Assembly: GCA_903898785.1 (NCBI GenBank)
Contig: CAIUGU010000142.1
Coordinates: 1-64,000, forward strand
Direction of reading: 5' to 3'
Length of the DNA stretch: 64,000 nt
Source: an uncultured Pseudomonadota bacterium
Lineage (GTDB): Bacteria; Pseudomonadota; Gammaproteobacteria; Steroidobacterales; Steroidobacteraceae
Below are positions 53,065 to 61,754 of this stretch, piece after piece. Below the pieces are notes generated by a model. That model was not told the origin of the DNA, did not search any database, and worked only from the letters and a program-made list of their open reading frames with translations. A program made the translations under genes and the position numbers. How positions within the stretch are numbered: the stretch's first letter is position 1; the number at the start of each line of letters is the position of its first letter.

Positions 53065-54054
53065 TTAGAGCAGTTCCTTCACGCCGTCCTTCTCTTCCAG
53101 CAGTTCCTTGTGGGTCGCGTCCATGCGGGCGCGGCTGAAGTCGTTGACGGACAGGCCCTGGACGATCTGGTAGTCGCCGTTCTTGCAGGTGACGGGGTAG
53201 CCGTAGATCACGCCCTTCGGGATGCCGTAGCTGCCGTCCGACGGGACGCCCATCGAGACCCAGTCGCCTTCCGCCGTGCCGAGTACCCAGCTGCGGATGT
53301 GGTCGATGGCGGCCGACGCGGCCGAGGCGGCGGACGAGGCGCCGCGCGCCTTGATGATCGCCGCGCCGCGCTGCTGCACGGTCGGGATGAAAGTGTCCGC
53401 ATACCAGGCCTGGTCGACCAGCGACAGCGCAGGCTTGCCGTCGACCGTCGCATGATGCAGGTCGGGATACTGGGTGGCCGAGTGGTTGCCCCAGATGATC
53501 GCCTTCCTGATCTTGTTGAAGTGCACGCCGGTCTTCTCGGCGAGCTGCGACAACGCACGGTTGTGGTCGAGACGGACCATCGCCGTGAAATTGCGCTGGT
53601 TCAGGTCGGGCGCGTTCTGCTGGGCAATGAGCGAGTTCGTGTTGGCGGGGTTGCCGACGACGAGCACGCGCACATTGCGGTCTGCCACGGCATTCAGGGC
53701 CTTGCCCTGCGCCGAGAAGATCTGCGCGTTGGCCATCAGCAGGTCCTTGCGCTCCATGCCCGGGCCGCGGGGACGGGCACCGACGAGCAGCGCCACGTTG
53801 CAGTCCTTGAACGCCACCTTGGCATCGTCCGTCGCGACGATCTTGTTCAGGGTGGGGAACGCGCAATCGTTCAGTTCCATGACGACGCCCTGCAGGGCGC
53901 CGAGCGCCGGCGTGATCTCGAGCAGGTGCAGGTTGATCGGCTGGTCGGGGCCCAGCATCGCACCGGAGGCGACGCGGAAGGCGAGGGCGTAACCGATCTG
54001 GCCGGCAGCACCGGTGATGGCGACGTTCACGGGGCTCTTCATGGGACTGTTCAC
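53065..54054 (-). CDS. mdh: Malate dehydrogenase
   Basis: This 329-residue NAD-dependent enzyme interconverts malate and oxaloacetate in the TCA cycle. The N-terminal [19 protein letters not shown] binds [18 protein letters not shown] carries substrate-binding arginines, and [13 protein letters not shown] contains the catalytic His. Its stop codon touches the repeat at 52904. A likely extended -10 (TGCTAGAAT on the minus strand, complementary to 54094-54102) lies upstream. An in-frame ATG four codons later is possible. Confidence 0.95.
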   Translation of the reverse strand: MNSPMKSPVNVAITGAAGQIGYALAFRVASGAMLGPDQPINLHLLEITPALGALQGVVMELNDCAFPTLNKIVATDDAKVAFKDCNVALLVGARPRGPGMERKDLLMANAQIFSAQGKALNAVADRNVRVLVVGNPANTNSLIAQQNAPDLNQRNFTAMVRLDHNRALSQLAEKTGVHFNKIRKAIIWGNHSATQYPDLHHATVDGKPALSLVDQAWYADTFIPTVQQRGAAIIKARGASSAASAASAAIDHIRSWVLGTAEGDWVSMGVPSDGSYGIPKGVIYGYPVTCKNGDYQIVQGLSVNDFSRARMDATHKELLEEKDGVKELL

Positions 54055-54093
54055 TCCTTGGGAACGGACGATTCGAGGCTTCGAGGGGCGCGA

Positions 54094-54102
54094 ATTCTAG
54101 CA
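54094..54102 (-). promoter_or_regulatory. Candidate extended -10 promoter of mdh
   Basis: The minus strand reads TGCTAGAAT, an extended -10, 40 bases before the ATG. The -35 region is poor. The 301-bp region between mdh and the barrel gene shows no other gene. Confidence 0.35.
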
Positions 54103-54355
54103 AAGCGCGTGCCCCAGCAGGGCGACCGGGACGCACAGGCTGTGCCTCATCTCTCATGATTTTCCTCAGGAAATGCCGAACCCCGCCGATGCCGGACCGG
54201 TGTCCACCCCGGGTTGAGGCGCGTCCCGGACCGGCCATCCGGTCGGTAGAAATGGGACATACTGCAATCAAAACAACAACTTCGGGTGCTAGTGTGCGCA
54301 CCCTGGTTGCCTGGCCGGTGCCACGGTTCGACATACATACGGAGTCTCAAGCGTC

Positions 54356-55039
54356 ATGCACAAAGCAGTCATTGCAAGTCTGGTAGTCGGCGCGGCCGCC
54401 CTGGGGTCGTTCGAATCCGCCCATGCCGAGACGGCCTTAGGCCTCAGGGCGGGAACGCTCGGGGTCGGCGCGGAGCTGGCCATCGGGATGACCGAGAAGC
54501 TCAACCTGCGGCTCGGGTATTCCTTCTTCGACTACAGCACGACGCTCGAAGATACGGATGTGACCTACGATGCCGAGCTGCAGCTGCGCAATCCGTCAGC
54601 CGTGCTCGCGTGGCACCCTTTCAGCGGCGGGTTCCACTTTTCTCTCGGCGCAGTCGGCGCCAGCACCAAGGTCGTGGGCACGGGTGTCCCGAACGGCACC
54701 CAGTACGTGATCAACGGCAACTCCTACAATGCGTCGCAGATCGGCAAGGTGGATGCGACCATCGAAGCCAGCAACAGCGTGGCACCCTACGTGGGCTTCG
54801 GCTGGGGCAATCCGGTCGGCGCGCAAGGACGCTGGACGGTGTTGCTCGACGTCGGCGCGGTCTACTATGGCAGCAAGCCCGACGTGGTCGCCGTCGCGAC
54901 CTGTGGTGCCACGCTGCCGTCCCAGTTGTGCACCCGGTTGCAGACCGACATCGCGGCGGAACGCCAGCAGCTCATCGACGAAGTCGATACGCTGACGTGG
55001 TATCCCGTGCTCAACCTCGGGCTCGCATTCAAGTTCTAG
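54356..55039 (+). CDS. Outer-membrane beta-barrel protein (OmpW/porin-like)
   Basis: This 227-residue protein has a signal peptide (residues 1-24) and repeated strands of alternating aromatic and small residues, ending in LGLAFKF with a terminal Phe, a typical outer-membrane barrel signature. The size fits an eight-stranded barrel. No specific function is assignable. It is followed by the ABM-like gene on the same strand. Confidence 0.85.
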   Translation: MHKAVIASLVVGAAALGSFESAHAETALGLRAGTLGVGAELAIGMTEKLNLRLGYSFFDYSTTLEDTDVTYDAELQLRNPSAVLAWHPFSGGFHFSLGAVGASTKVVGTGVPNGTQYVINGNSYNASQIGKVDATIEASNSVAPYVGFGWGNPVGAQGRWTVLLDVGAVYYGSKPDVVAVATCGATLPSQLCTRLQTDIAAERQQLIDEVDTLTWYPVLNLGLAFKF

Positions 55040-55057
55040 TCAGCAAGGTCAAAGGCC

Positions 55058-55363
55058 ATGTACCGGATCGTGTGGCAATTCGAAGTCAAACCCGAGCGCG
55101 CAGCCGAGTTCGTCGATATCTACGGGCCGGTCGGCAAGTGGGCGACTTTCTTCCGCAAGAGTCCCGACTATGCCGGTACCGAGCTGTACCGCGGCACCAC
55201 GAACGCGCTGCATTTCGTCACGCTCGATTCGTGGCGCTCGCGGGTCGCCTACGAACAGTTCCGCAAGGCCAACGCCGACGAGTACGCCGCGCTCGATGAC
55301 TGGTGCGAACAGCTCATCGATCGCGAGCGGACGCTGGGCGTGACGGATGATGGGAGAGACTGA
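55058..55363 (+). CDS. Antibiotic biosynthesis monooxygenase (ABM) domain-like protein
   Basis: The 101-residue protein has the opening strand 'YRIVWQFEVKPERAAEFVDIYGP' and a central 'YAGTELYRGTTNALHFVTLDSW', the layout of the ABM dimeric alpha/beta-barrel fold. Members include quinol monooxygenases and proteins of unknown role. No active site is apparent. It starts 18 bases after the beta-barrel gene and ends head-to-head with the antiporter gene. Confidence 0.75.
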   Translation: MYRIVWQFEVKPERAAEFVDIYGPVGKWATFFRKSPDYAGTELYRGTTNALHFVTLDSWRSRVAYEQFRKANADEYAALDDWCEQLIDRERTLGVTDDGRD

Positions 55364-55374
55364 AAAAAATTCGA

Positions 55375-55578
55375 CCGGCGGGCTTTGCCCGCAAGTGGGC
55401 CGCTGGCGGGAGGGCCTCCGGCAAGGGGGCCTACCGGCAAGTCAGAACGGAAACGGTACAGGCATTCTTCCCTTCAGCCGCGGATCTGAATCTCCTGCTC
55501 GGCCTCTGACCTGCCGGTAGGCCCCCTTGCCGACAGGCCTACTTGCCAGCGGCCCACTTGCGGACGAAGTCCGCCGGC
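55375..55578. repeat. Large inverted array of GGCAAG hairpin units
   Basis: The left arm (about 55375-55446) and the right arm (about 55503-55578) are complementary over some 70 bases with a few mismatches. Units such as GGGGGCCTACCGGCAAG and GTGGGCCGCTGGC are shared. One 20-mer is identical to 42143-42162. It fills the gap between convergent genes and may work as a bidirectional terminator. No gene is seen in the 227-base gap. Confidence 0.7.
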
Positions 55579-55590
55579 CGCTTCCGCGAC

Positions 55591-57567
55591 CTAGCCCATC
55601 AACAACAGCGACTCCCCTTTCTCCAGCGCCTCTGGCGTGCCGTAGAGCACGACCACGTCGCCTTCGCGCAGGACCGTCTCCGGGGCCGGCTGCGGGCCGA
55701 CGATGCCGTCGCGGCGGAGTGCCGTGACCGTGCAGCCCTTGCGGTCGATCTGCAGCTGTTCGATGGTCTTGCCGATGGACCGCGCGCCACGCGGCAGGAT
55801 CACGGATTGCAGCTGCTCACGCAGCGAGTGCGTCTGGTCGAGCGGGCGGGCATCCTCGCGGCGGAAGATCCGACGCAGCATGCTGTAACGGTTGCTGCGG
55901 ATGTCGTTCACCGTCTTGACGACGCGCGACACCGGCACATGCAGCAGCAACAGCAGGTGCGACACCAGCATCAGACTGGCTTCAAGCGTCTCGGGCACGA
56001 CTTCCGTCGCGCCGGCCTTCTGCAGTTCATCGAGCTTCGTGTCGTCCTGGGTGCGCACCAGCACAGGCACGTCCGGCCGCAGTTTGCGTACGGACTTCAG
56101 GATGCCGAGCGCCACGTCCGGCTCCGCAAACGTGATGACGAGGACATTGCAGTGCTTGAGGCCCACCGCCTCGAGGATCTCCGTGTGCGCACCGTCGCCG
56201 TACACCACCGGGTCGCCGGCCTCGCGGGCCTGCCGCACGCGGCGCGGATCCATGTCGAGAGCAACGTACTCGAAGCCCTGCTTCTCCAGCACGCGGGCCA
56301 CGTTCTGGCCGACGCGTCCGAAGCCACAGACGATGACGTGGTCGCGCCGCGAGACATCCCACTGCCTGGCGACCTCCTTCGCCATGTCGGCGACCTCCGT
56401 CGACTGCCGCTTGATGAGCCACTCGGCGAGCCTGCCGCTGTGGCGGATGAGCAGCGGGCTGAGCGCCATGCTCACGACGGTGGCAGCCAGCAGCGGCTGC
56501 ACGAGCTCGGGGCTCGCCAGCCGATCGTTGATCATGAGGGTGAGCAGCGCGAAGCCGAACTCGCCGCCCTGCGCGATCACGAGTCCCGTGCGGAGGGACT
56601 TGCGCCAGTCCTTCGCGATCTGGTTGGCGAGCACCATGACGATGCCGGCCTTCGCGACCTGCAGGACCAGCACCAGCAGGATCACGAACCACAGTTGCGT
56701 GAACAGCAGCCTGAGGTCGAGCAGCGTACCGATCGAGATGAAGAACAGGCCGAGCAGGATGTCGCGGAAGGGCCGGATGACTACCTCGATCTGGTGGCGG
56801 TACTCGGTTTCTGCGAGCAGCATGCCGGCCAGGAACGCACCCAATGCCATCGACAGTCCTACCGTCTGGGTGGCCCACGCGCTGGCAAGCGCCACGAACA
56901 GCACGGCCAGCGTGAACAGCTCGGTGCTGCGGGCACGGCCGATCTCGTGGAAGAGCGGACGCAACAGCCAGCGGCCCCCCGCGAGCACGATCAGCAATGC
57001 GACCGCCGCACGCGCGACGGCAGCGGCCACGGCGGCGCCGTCGAAGGCTTCGGTGCTGCTCAGTGCGCTTTCCAGAGCCAAGAACGGCACGAAGGCCAGG
57101 TCCTGGAACAACAGGATGCCCACCGCCAGGCGACTGTGCGTGCGGTTCAGCTCGGACTGGTCCGCCAGCTGGCGGATGACGATGGCAGTCGACGACATCG
57201 CGAGCGCACCGCCGATGACGATGGCTACCAGCGGAGGCGTGCCCAGAGCGCCGACCGCAAGTGCAATGAGCGCGGTGGTCAAGATGACCTGCGCGCCTCC
57301 CAGTCCCAGTACTTCCCATCGCATGGCCATCATGCGCGGCAGCGAGAACTCGAGCCCGAGCGTGAAGACGAGGAACACGACGCCGAACTCCGCGAGTACG
57401 CGCGTGGTCTCGTCGTTGGCCGCCAGGTTCAGCACATGCGGTCCGAGGAGCATGCCCACGGCGAGGTACCCGAGGATCGGGGGCAGGTCCAGGCGCCGGA
57501 AGCCCGCCACGACCAGCAGCGAGAAGGCGAGCAGGACCAGCAGTTGTGTCAGGGCGGACGAGACCAT
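55591..57567 (-). CDS. Monovalent cation:proton antiporter-2 (Kef-type) with RCK domain
   Basis: This 658-residue inner-membrane protein has an N-terminal CPA2 domain with about twelve helices (residues 1-385), a cytoplasmic Rossmann-type RCK/TrkA-N domain (residues 410-530, beginning HVIVCGFGRVGQNVARVL) and a TrkA-C domain (about residues 565-655). It exchanges K+ or Na+ for protons and may be gated by nucleotides or glutathione adducts. The ATG at 57567 gives the natural start. It converges with the ABM gene. Confidence 0.92.
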   Translation of the reverse strand: MVSSALTQLLVLLAFSLLVVAGFRRLDLPPILGYLAVGMLLGPHVLNLAANDETTRVLAEFGVVFLVFTLGLEFSLPRMMAMRWEVLGLGGAQVILTTALIALAVGALGTPPLVAIVIGGALAMSSTAIVIRQLADQSELNRTHSRLAVGILLFQDLAFVPFLALESALSSTEAFDGAAVAAAVARAAVALLIVLAGGRWLLRPLFHEIGRARSTELFTLAVLFVALASAWATQTVGLSMALGAFLAGMLLAETEYRHQIEVVIRPFRDILLGLFFISIGTLLDLRLLFTQLWFVILLVLVLQVAKAGIVMVLANQIAKDWRKSLRTGLVIAQGGEFGFALLTLMINDRLASPELVQPLLAATVVSMALSPLLIRHSGRLAEWLIKRQSTEVADMAKEVARQWDVSRRDHVIVCGFGRVGQNVARVLEKQGFEYVALDMDPRRVRQAREAGDPVVYGDGAHTEILEAVGLKHCNVLVITFAEPDVALGILKSVRKLRPDVPVLVRTQDDTKLDELQKAGATEVVPETLEASLMLVSHLLLLLHVPVSRVVKTVNDIRSNRYSMLRRIFRREDARPLDQTHSLREQLQSVILPRGARSIGKTIEQLQIDRKGCTVTALRRDGIVGPQPAPETVLREGDVVVLYGTPEALEKGESLLLMG

Positions 57568-57689
57568 GCTGCGCGATCGGGACGGCGGCGATGCGGGAGC
57601 GCACCGGGAAGGTCCAAGGTAGTCGGTGGACGCAGGGGAATGCAATCCGCGGGACAGGGAAATCGTTCACGGTCTGCTACGATCGCCGC

Positions 57690-58841
57690 ATGCCTGCCGA
57701 CACCGCGTCCACCGCCTTGCTTGCCATGGAGTCCGGCACCGAAGGGATGACCCTGGCGCTCAAGGGCGACTGGCGGCTCGACAATGCCGGGGTCATCGCG
57801 TCGGCACTTGCAGAAACGGACCGGATCGCGTCCGGCACGGCGCGGGTCGCTGTCGATTTCTCGGGCCTCTCGGCCATCGACCTTCCCGGTGCCTGGCTGC
57901 TTCGTCAGCGGCTCGACGCGCTGCAGGGGCAAGGCGTCGCAGTGGCCATGGCGGACCCGGTTCCGGAGCCGTTTGCCTTCATCGACGAGATCATCCGCGA
58001 CACGCCGCCCGAGGTGGCGAGTGAAGGGGCGCCCCTGCCGCTGGTTGCCCGCACGGTGGCGCTGATCGGGCGCGAGTCGGTCGAGCAACTGCACGATGCC
58101 CGCGATGCGCTGGGCTATTTCGGCCGCATCGTCCATACCGGCGGGCAGTCCCTGGGCAGCCTGAAGCGCCTGCGCCTGCCGGCCATCGTGAGACAGGTGT
58201 ACGAGACCGGTATCCAGGCCGTACCGATCGTGTCGCTGATCGCCTTCCTCATCAGCGTGATCGTGGCCTACCTCGGCGCGGACCAGCTGCGCCAGTTCGG
58301 CGCCGACATCTACACCGTCGACCTGGTGGCCGTCGCGGTGCTGCGCGAGCTCGGCGTACTGCTCACGGCCATCATCGTTGCGGGCCGGTCGGGCAGCGCC
58401 TTCGCCGCGGAAATCGGCGTGATGAAGCTCAATGACGAAGTCGATGCGCTCAAGTCCATCGGCGTGAATCCCTTCGAGGTCCTGGTGCTGCCGCGGCTGA
58501 TCGGCCTCGTCATCGCGATGCCGCTGCTCACGATCGTCGCGGACATGATGGGACTGGCCGGTGGCGCCATCCTGACGTCGCTGCTGCTCGACATTCCCTT
58601 CTCCCAGTTCCTGCAGCGCATGCAGGAAATCCTCGCGCCGACGACCTTCTGGGCGGGCCTCGTGAAGGCGCCCGTGTTTGCCATGCTGATCGCGATGGTG
58701 GGCACCTATCGCGGCATGCAGGTGCGCGATTCCTCGCGCGAACTCGGGCGGCTGACGACAGTGGCCGTGGTGCAGTCCATCTTCCTCGTCATTCTGGCTG
58801 ACGCCATTTTTGCCGTGGTGTTTGTCGAGATCGACTTCTGA
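57690..58841 (+). CDS. mlaE: MlaE family lipid ABC permease with N-terminal STAS-like domain
   Basis: This 383-residue protein has an N-terminal STAS-like domain (residues 5-100; FSGLSAIDLPGAWLL) fused to an MlaE permease with about five helices (residues 150-380; GVNPFEVLVLPRL and RSGSAFAAEIGVMKLNDEVDAL). In E. coli the STAS protein MlaB is separate. It moves glycerophospholipids between the inner and outer membranes. Its stop overlaps the mlaF start. The ATG at 57690 was used. Confidence 0.92.
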   Translation: MPADTASTALLAMESGTEGMTLALKGDWRLDNAGVIASALAETDRIASGTARVAVDFSGLSAIDLPGAWLLRQRLDALQGQGVAVAMADPVPEPFAFIDEIIRDTPPEVASEGAPLPLVARTVALIGRESVEQLHDARDALGYFGRIVHTGGQSLGSLKRLRLPAIVRQVYETGIQAVPIVSLIAFLISVIVAYLGADQLRQFGADIYTVDLVAVAVLRELGVLLTAIIVAGRSGSAFAAEIGVMKLNDEVDALKSIGVNPFEVLVLPRLIGLVIAMPLLTIVADMMGLAGGAILTSLLLDIPFSQFLQRMQEILAPTTFWAGLVKAPVFAMLIAMVGTYRGMQVRDSSRELGRLTTVAVVQSIFLVILADAIFAVVFVEIDF

Positions 58842-59617
58842 TGGCCGCCGAACCGCTCATCTCCGTACGCAACCTCGTCAACCGCTTCGGGCGGCAGGTG
58901 GTGCATGACGGGCTGGACCTGGACGTGATGCCGGGCGAGGTGCTGGGCATCGTCGGCGGCTCGGGCAGCGGCAAGTCCGTCCTCGTACACACCATGCTCG
59001 GCCTCAGGCGGCCCACCTCCGGCGAGGTCCTGTTCGAGGGCAAGGAGATCAGCCAGATGGGCGAGAACGAACTGCGCGCCGTGAAGCGCCGCTATGGCGT
59101 CACGTTCCAGCATGGTGCGCTGTTCTCGTCGCTGACCGTGGCTGCCAACGTGCAGATGCCGCTGCGCGAGTACCTCGACCTGCCGAACGAGGTCCTCGAC
59201 CAGATTGCGATGCTGCGTATCCGCATGGTGGGCTTGTCCCCGGATGCCGCGGGCAAACTGCCCTCGCAGCTCTCCGGCGGCATGATCAAGCGCGCGGCGC
59301 TGGCTCGGGCGCTGGCGCTCGACCCCACGCTGCTGTTCCTCGACGAGCCCACCGCCGGCCTAGACCCGATCTCCGCCGCCGCCTTCGACGAGCTGGTGAA
59401 CTACCTGCGCAAGAGCCTGAAACTCACCGTTGTCATGGTGACTCACGACCTCGACACCATCTTCGCCACCTGCGACCGCGTCGCCGTGCTGGTTGACAGG
59501 AAAATCGTCGTCGATACGCTCCCCGGCATCGTGCAGAATCCCCATCCGTGGATCAGGGAATATTTCCACGGTCCCCGTGCCCGGGCCGCACGGGTCACCG
59601 CCCGGCAGGAAGACTGA
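58841..59617 (+). CDS. mlaF: MlaF family ABC transporter ATP-binding protein
   Basis: This 258-residue ATPase has Walker A GGSGSGKSVL near residue 40, the signature LSGGMIKRAALAR near residue 145, and Walker B LLFLDEPTAGLDP. It powers MlaE. The ATG overlaps the mlaE stop codon (TGATG). It is followed by the mlaD-like gene. Confidence 0.94.
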   Translation: MAAEPLISVRNLVNRFGRQVVHDGLDLDVMPGEVLGIVGGSGSGKSVLVHTMLGLRRPTSGEVLFEGKEISQMGENELRAVKRRYGVTFQHGALFSSLTVAANVQMPLREYLDLPNEVLDQIAMLRIRMVGLSPDAAGKLPSQLSGGMIKRAALARALALDPTLLFLDEPTAGLDPISAAAFDELVNYLRKSLKLTVVMVTHDLDTIFATCDRVAVLVDRKIVVDTLPGIVQNPHPWIREYFHGPRARAARVTARQED

Positions 59618-59622
59618 CAGCC

Positions 59623-60558
59623 ATGGAACGAGACGCCAATTACGTTGCGGTGGGAGCCTTCGTGATGCTGGTCATCGCGCTCGGCATCGCGTTCGTCGTG
59701 TGGTATTCGGATGCCCGCGACACGCGCGAATTCCAGCCTTACGAGGTCTATTTCGGCGGCAGCGTCAGCGGCCTGAACGAAGGCAGCCCGGTGCGTTACC
59801 TCGGCGTGGACGTCGGGCGGGTGCGCCGCCTGTCCCTGGACCGCGAGAAGCCGGGGCGCGTCAAGGTCCTCGTGGACGTCGACGACGCCGCTCCTGTATC
59901 CAGCGCAACCCGGGCAAGCCTCAGGCTGCAGGGCGTCACGGGCCTCCTGTATGTCGAGCTGCGCCAGGAGCCGGGTGCGGTCGAGAGTGCGCCGCTTGCT
60001 CAAGGCGAGCAGTATCCGGTCATCGAGTCCGTGACCTCCGATTTCGACGCGCTGATCGCGGGCCTGCCGGACCTCGTGTCGCGAATTGCAACGCTGACCG
60101 ATCGTGTGTCACTCGTTTTCTCCGACGAGAACGCAGCAGCGATTACCGAAACGGTGGCGAACCTGCGTGCCTCCACGAAGGACCTGCCGCAGACCGCGCG
60201 CGGCATCGCGGAGCTGGTCGCGGAGCTGCGCGGGACGGCCGACGAGATGACCAAGCTCACCGCGAGCCTGCGCGGTACTGCCGAGGAAGCGCGTCCGGAG
60301 ATCCGCAAGGCGCTGGCGCGCTTCGCCGAAGTGGCGGACACGCTGGCGGGGACGGCGCAGCGGCTCGATGGATTCGTCAACGACAGCCAGGGCAATCTCA
60401 CGCGCTTCACCAGCCAGGGCCTGTTCGAAGTCGAGCAGTTGCTGCGCGAAGGGCGTTCGGCCGCGCGCGAGTTCCGCGAGCTGTCGCGCAGCCTCAAGGA
60501 CAATCCGTCGCAGCTGCTGTACGAACCGCCGGCCGATGGCCTGGAGATCGCGCAATGA
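59623..60558 (+). CDS. mlaD: MlaD family (MCE domain) lipid-transport protein
   Basis: This 311-residue protein has an N-terminal transmembrane helix (residues 7-27), an MCE domain (residues 35-115, with YFGGSVSGLNEGSPVRYLGVDVGRV), then a long alpha-helical tail. It is longer than E. coli MlaD, so the extended helical end is notable. Substrate binding by the hydrophobic MCE pore is expected. Its stop overlaps the next start (ATGA). Confidence 0.92.
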   Translation: MERDANYVAVGAFVMLVIALGIAFVVWYSDARDTREFQPYEVYFGGSVSGLNEGSPVRYLGVDVGRVRRLSLDREKPGRVKVLVDVDDAAPVSSATRASLRLQGVTGLLYVELRQEPGAVESAPLAQGEQYPVIESVTSDFDALIAGLPDLVSRIATLTDRVSLVFSDENAAAITETVANLRASTKDLPQTARGIAELVAELRGTADEMTKLTASLRGTAEEARPEIRKALARFAEVADTLAGTAQRLDGFVNDSQGNLTRFTSQGLFEVEQLLREGRSAAREFRELSRSLKDNPSQLLYEPPADGLEIAQ

Positions 60559-61196
60559 AGTGGGCTATCTGTCTCCGGGGTGCGCTGGTACTCGGCATGG
60601 CGAGCGGCGTCGTCGCCTGCACCGGCTCGCTGTTCGACAGCGAAGCCGCGGCCACGCGGACCTATGTCCTTGCCGCTGCTCCCGCAACGTCGTCCGCTCC
60701 GGCCACTGCGTTTGACGTCATCGTGTCCGAGCCTACTACGGCGCCCGGCCTGCGCAGCGAACGCATCGCGGTATTGCACCCCGACAGGCATCTCGAGTAC
60801 TACGCCGGCGCGCGCTGGGGCGGGACCGCTGCGGAAGTCATGCAGTCGATGCTCGTCGGATCGATGCGCAACCAGCAGGCATTTCGCAGCGTGACAGCCG
60901 CCTCGTCCGGCAGCGCGGCCACGCACGTCGTGGACATCGAACTGCGCGACTTCCAGGCCGAGTATGCGGCCGGCCGCGATGCACCGACCGTCAAGGTGTC
61001 CCTGGTCGCGAATGTGGTGCGCCTGTCGGACCGCAAGCTGATTGCTGTCATTCCGGCGACTGCGACCGTGCCGGCCAGCGAGAACCGGGTGACGCAGGTG
61101 GTGGCGGCGTTCGAGTCGGCGGCCCGGCAGGTTGCGTTGGGCGTCAGTCGCGATACCGCTGCGGCGCTCGCGAACGACAGTGGTAGCGCACGCTGA
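60555..61196 (+). CDS. ABC-type transport auxiliary lipoprotein
   Basis: This 213-residue lipoprotein has a lipobox ending GVVAC with Cys22, then an ABC_trans_aux (PqiC-like) beta-sandwich, with RTYVLAAA after the signal, LRSERIAVLHPDRHLEYYAGARW in the first half and VVDIELRDFQAEYAAG in the second. It probably sits in the outer membrane and helps the Mla/MCE complex. ATGA overlap with mlaD indicates coupled translation. Confidence 0.88.
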   Translation: MKWAICLRGALVLGMASGVVACTGSLFDSEAAATRTYVLAAAPATSSAPATAFDVIVSEPTTAPGLRSERIAVLHPDRHLEYYAGARWGGTAAEVMQSMLVGSMRNQQAFRSVTAASSGSAATHVVDIELRDFQAEYAAGRDAPTVKVSLVANVVRLSDRKLIAVIPATATVPASENRVTQVVAAFESAARQVALGVSRDTAAALANDSGSAR

Positions 61197-61754
61197 ATGC
61201 CGTTGCTGCTGTGCCATCCCGCCACGCCCTGTACGGCGATCACCGCAGTCACGGCGGAGGCCCGCTGGCTCCCCGATGGCAGGCTGGGCTTCTACTACGT
61301 GCTCGAAGGCCTCGTTGCGCAGGTGAAGGTGCCGGCATTGGCGCAAGCGGATCGTGCCGACGAACTGTGGAGACATACCTGTTGCGAGGCTTTCGTCGCC
61401 GGACCGGCGGCGGGCGCCTACACCGAGTTCAATTTCTCGCCCTCGGGCACCTGGGCCGCGTATCAGTTCACGTCCTACCGTGAAGGCATGCGGCCGGTAG
61501 CCGTCGTCGCGGATCCCGTGATCGACGTGCGCATCACCGCAGATCGCATCGAGCTCGACGCGTACATCGGCTCGCGCTCGGTGCCGCTCGCCGACGACGG
61601 GCTGCATCTCGGGCTGGCGGTGGTCGTGGAAGAGCGGTCGGGTACGCTGTCCTACTGGGCGCTGTTCCATCCGTTGCCGCGCCCGGATTTTCACCATGCG
61701 GACGGCTTTCGTTTCGCGCTGGCGGCGCCCGCATCTGACAGGCAGAGGCAGTGA
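61197..61754 (+). CDS. DOMON-like domain protein
   Basis: This 185-residue cytoplasmic or exported protein has a beta-rich DOMON-like fold; 'ELWRHTCCEAFVAGP', 'EFNFSPSGTWAAYQFTSYREGM' and a late GLAVVVEERSGTLSYWALFHP are the best marks. Its start directly follows the lipoprotein stop codon, and its stop overlaps the NamZ-like gene, which suggests a shared role. No clear signal peptide is seen. DOMON-like proteins bind sugars or heme, but no function is assigned here. Confidence 0.75.
   Translation: MPLLLCHPATPCTAITAVTAEARWLPDGRLGFYYVLEGLVAQVKVPALAQADRADELWRHTCCEAFVAGPAAGAYTEFNFSPSGTWAAYQFTSYREGMRPVAVVADPVIDVRITADRIELDAYIGSRSVPLADDGLHLGLAVVVEERSGTLSYWALFHPLPRPDFHHADGFRFALAAPASDRQRQ

Noticed and set aside
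55543..57750. 735-residue plus-strand frame opposite the antiporter
   Set aside because: Long open antisense frame typical for GC-rich third positions; the antiporter on the other strand has clear family motifs.
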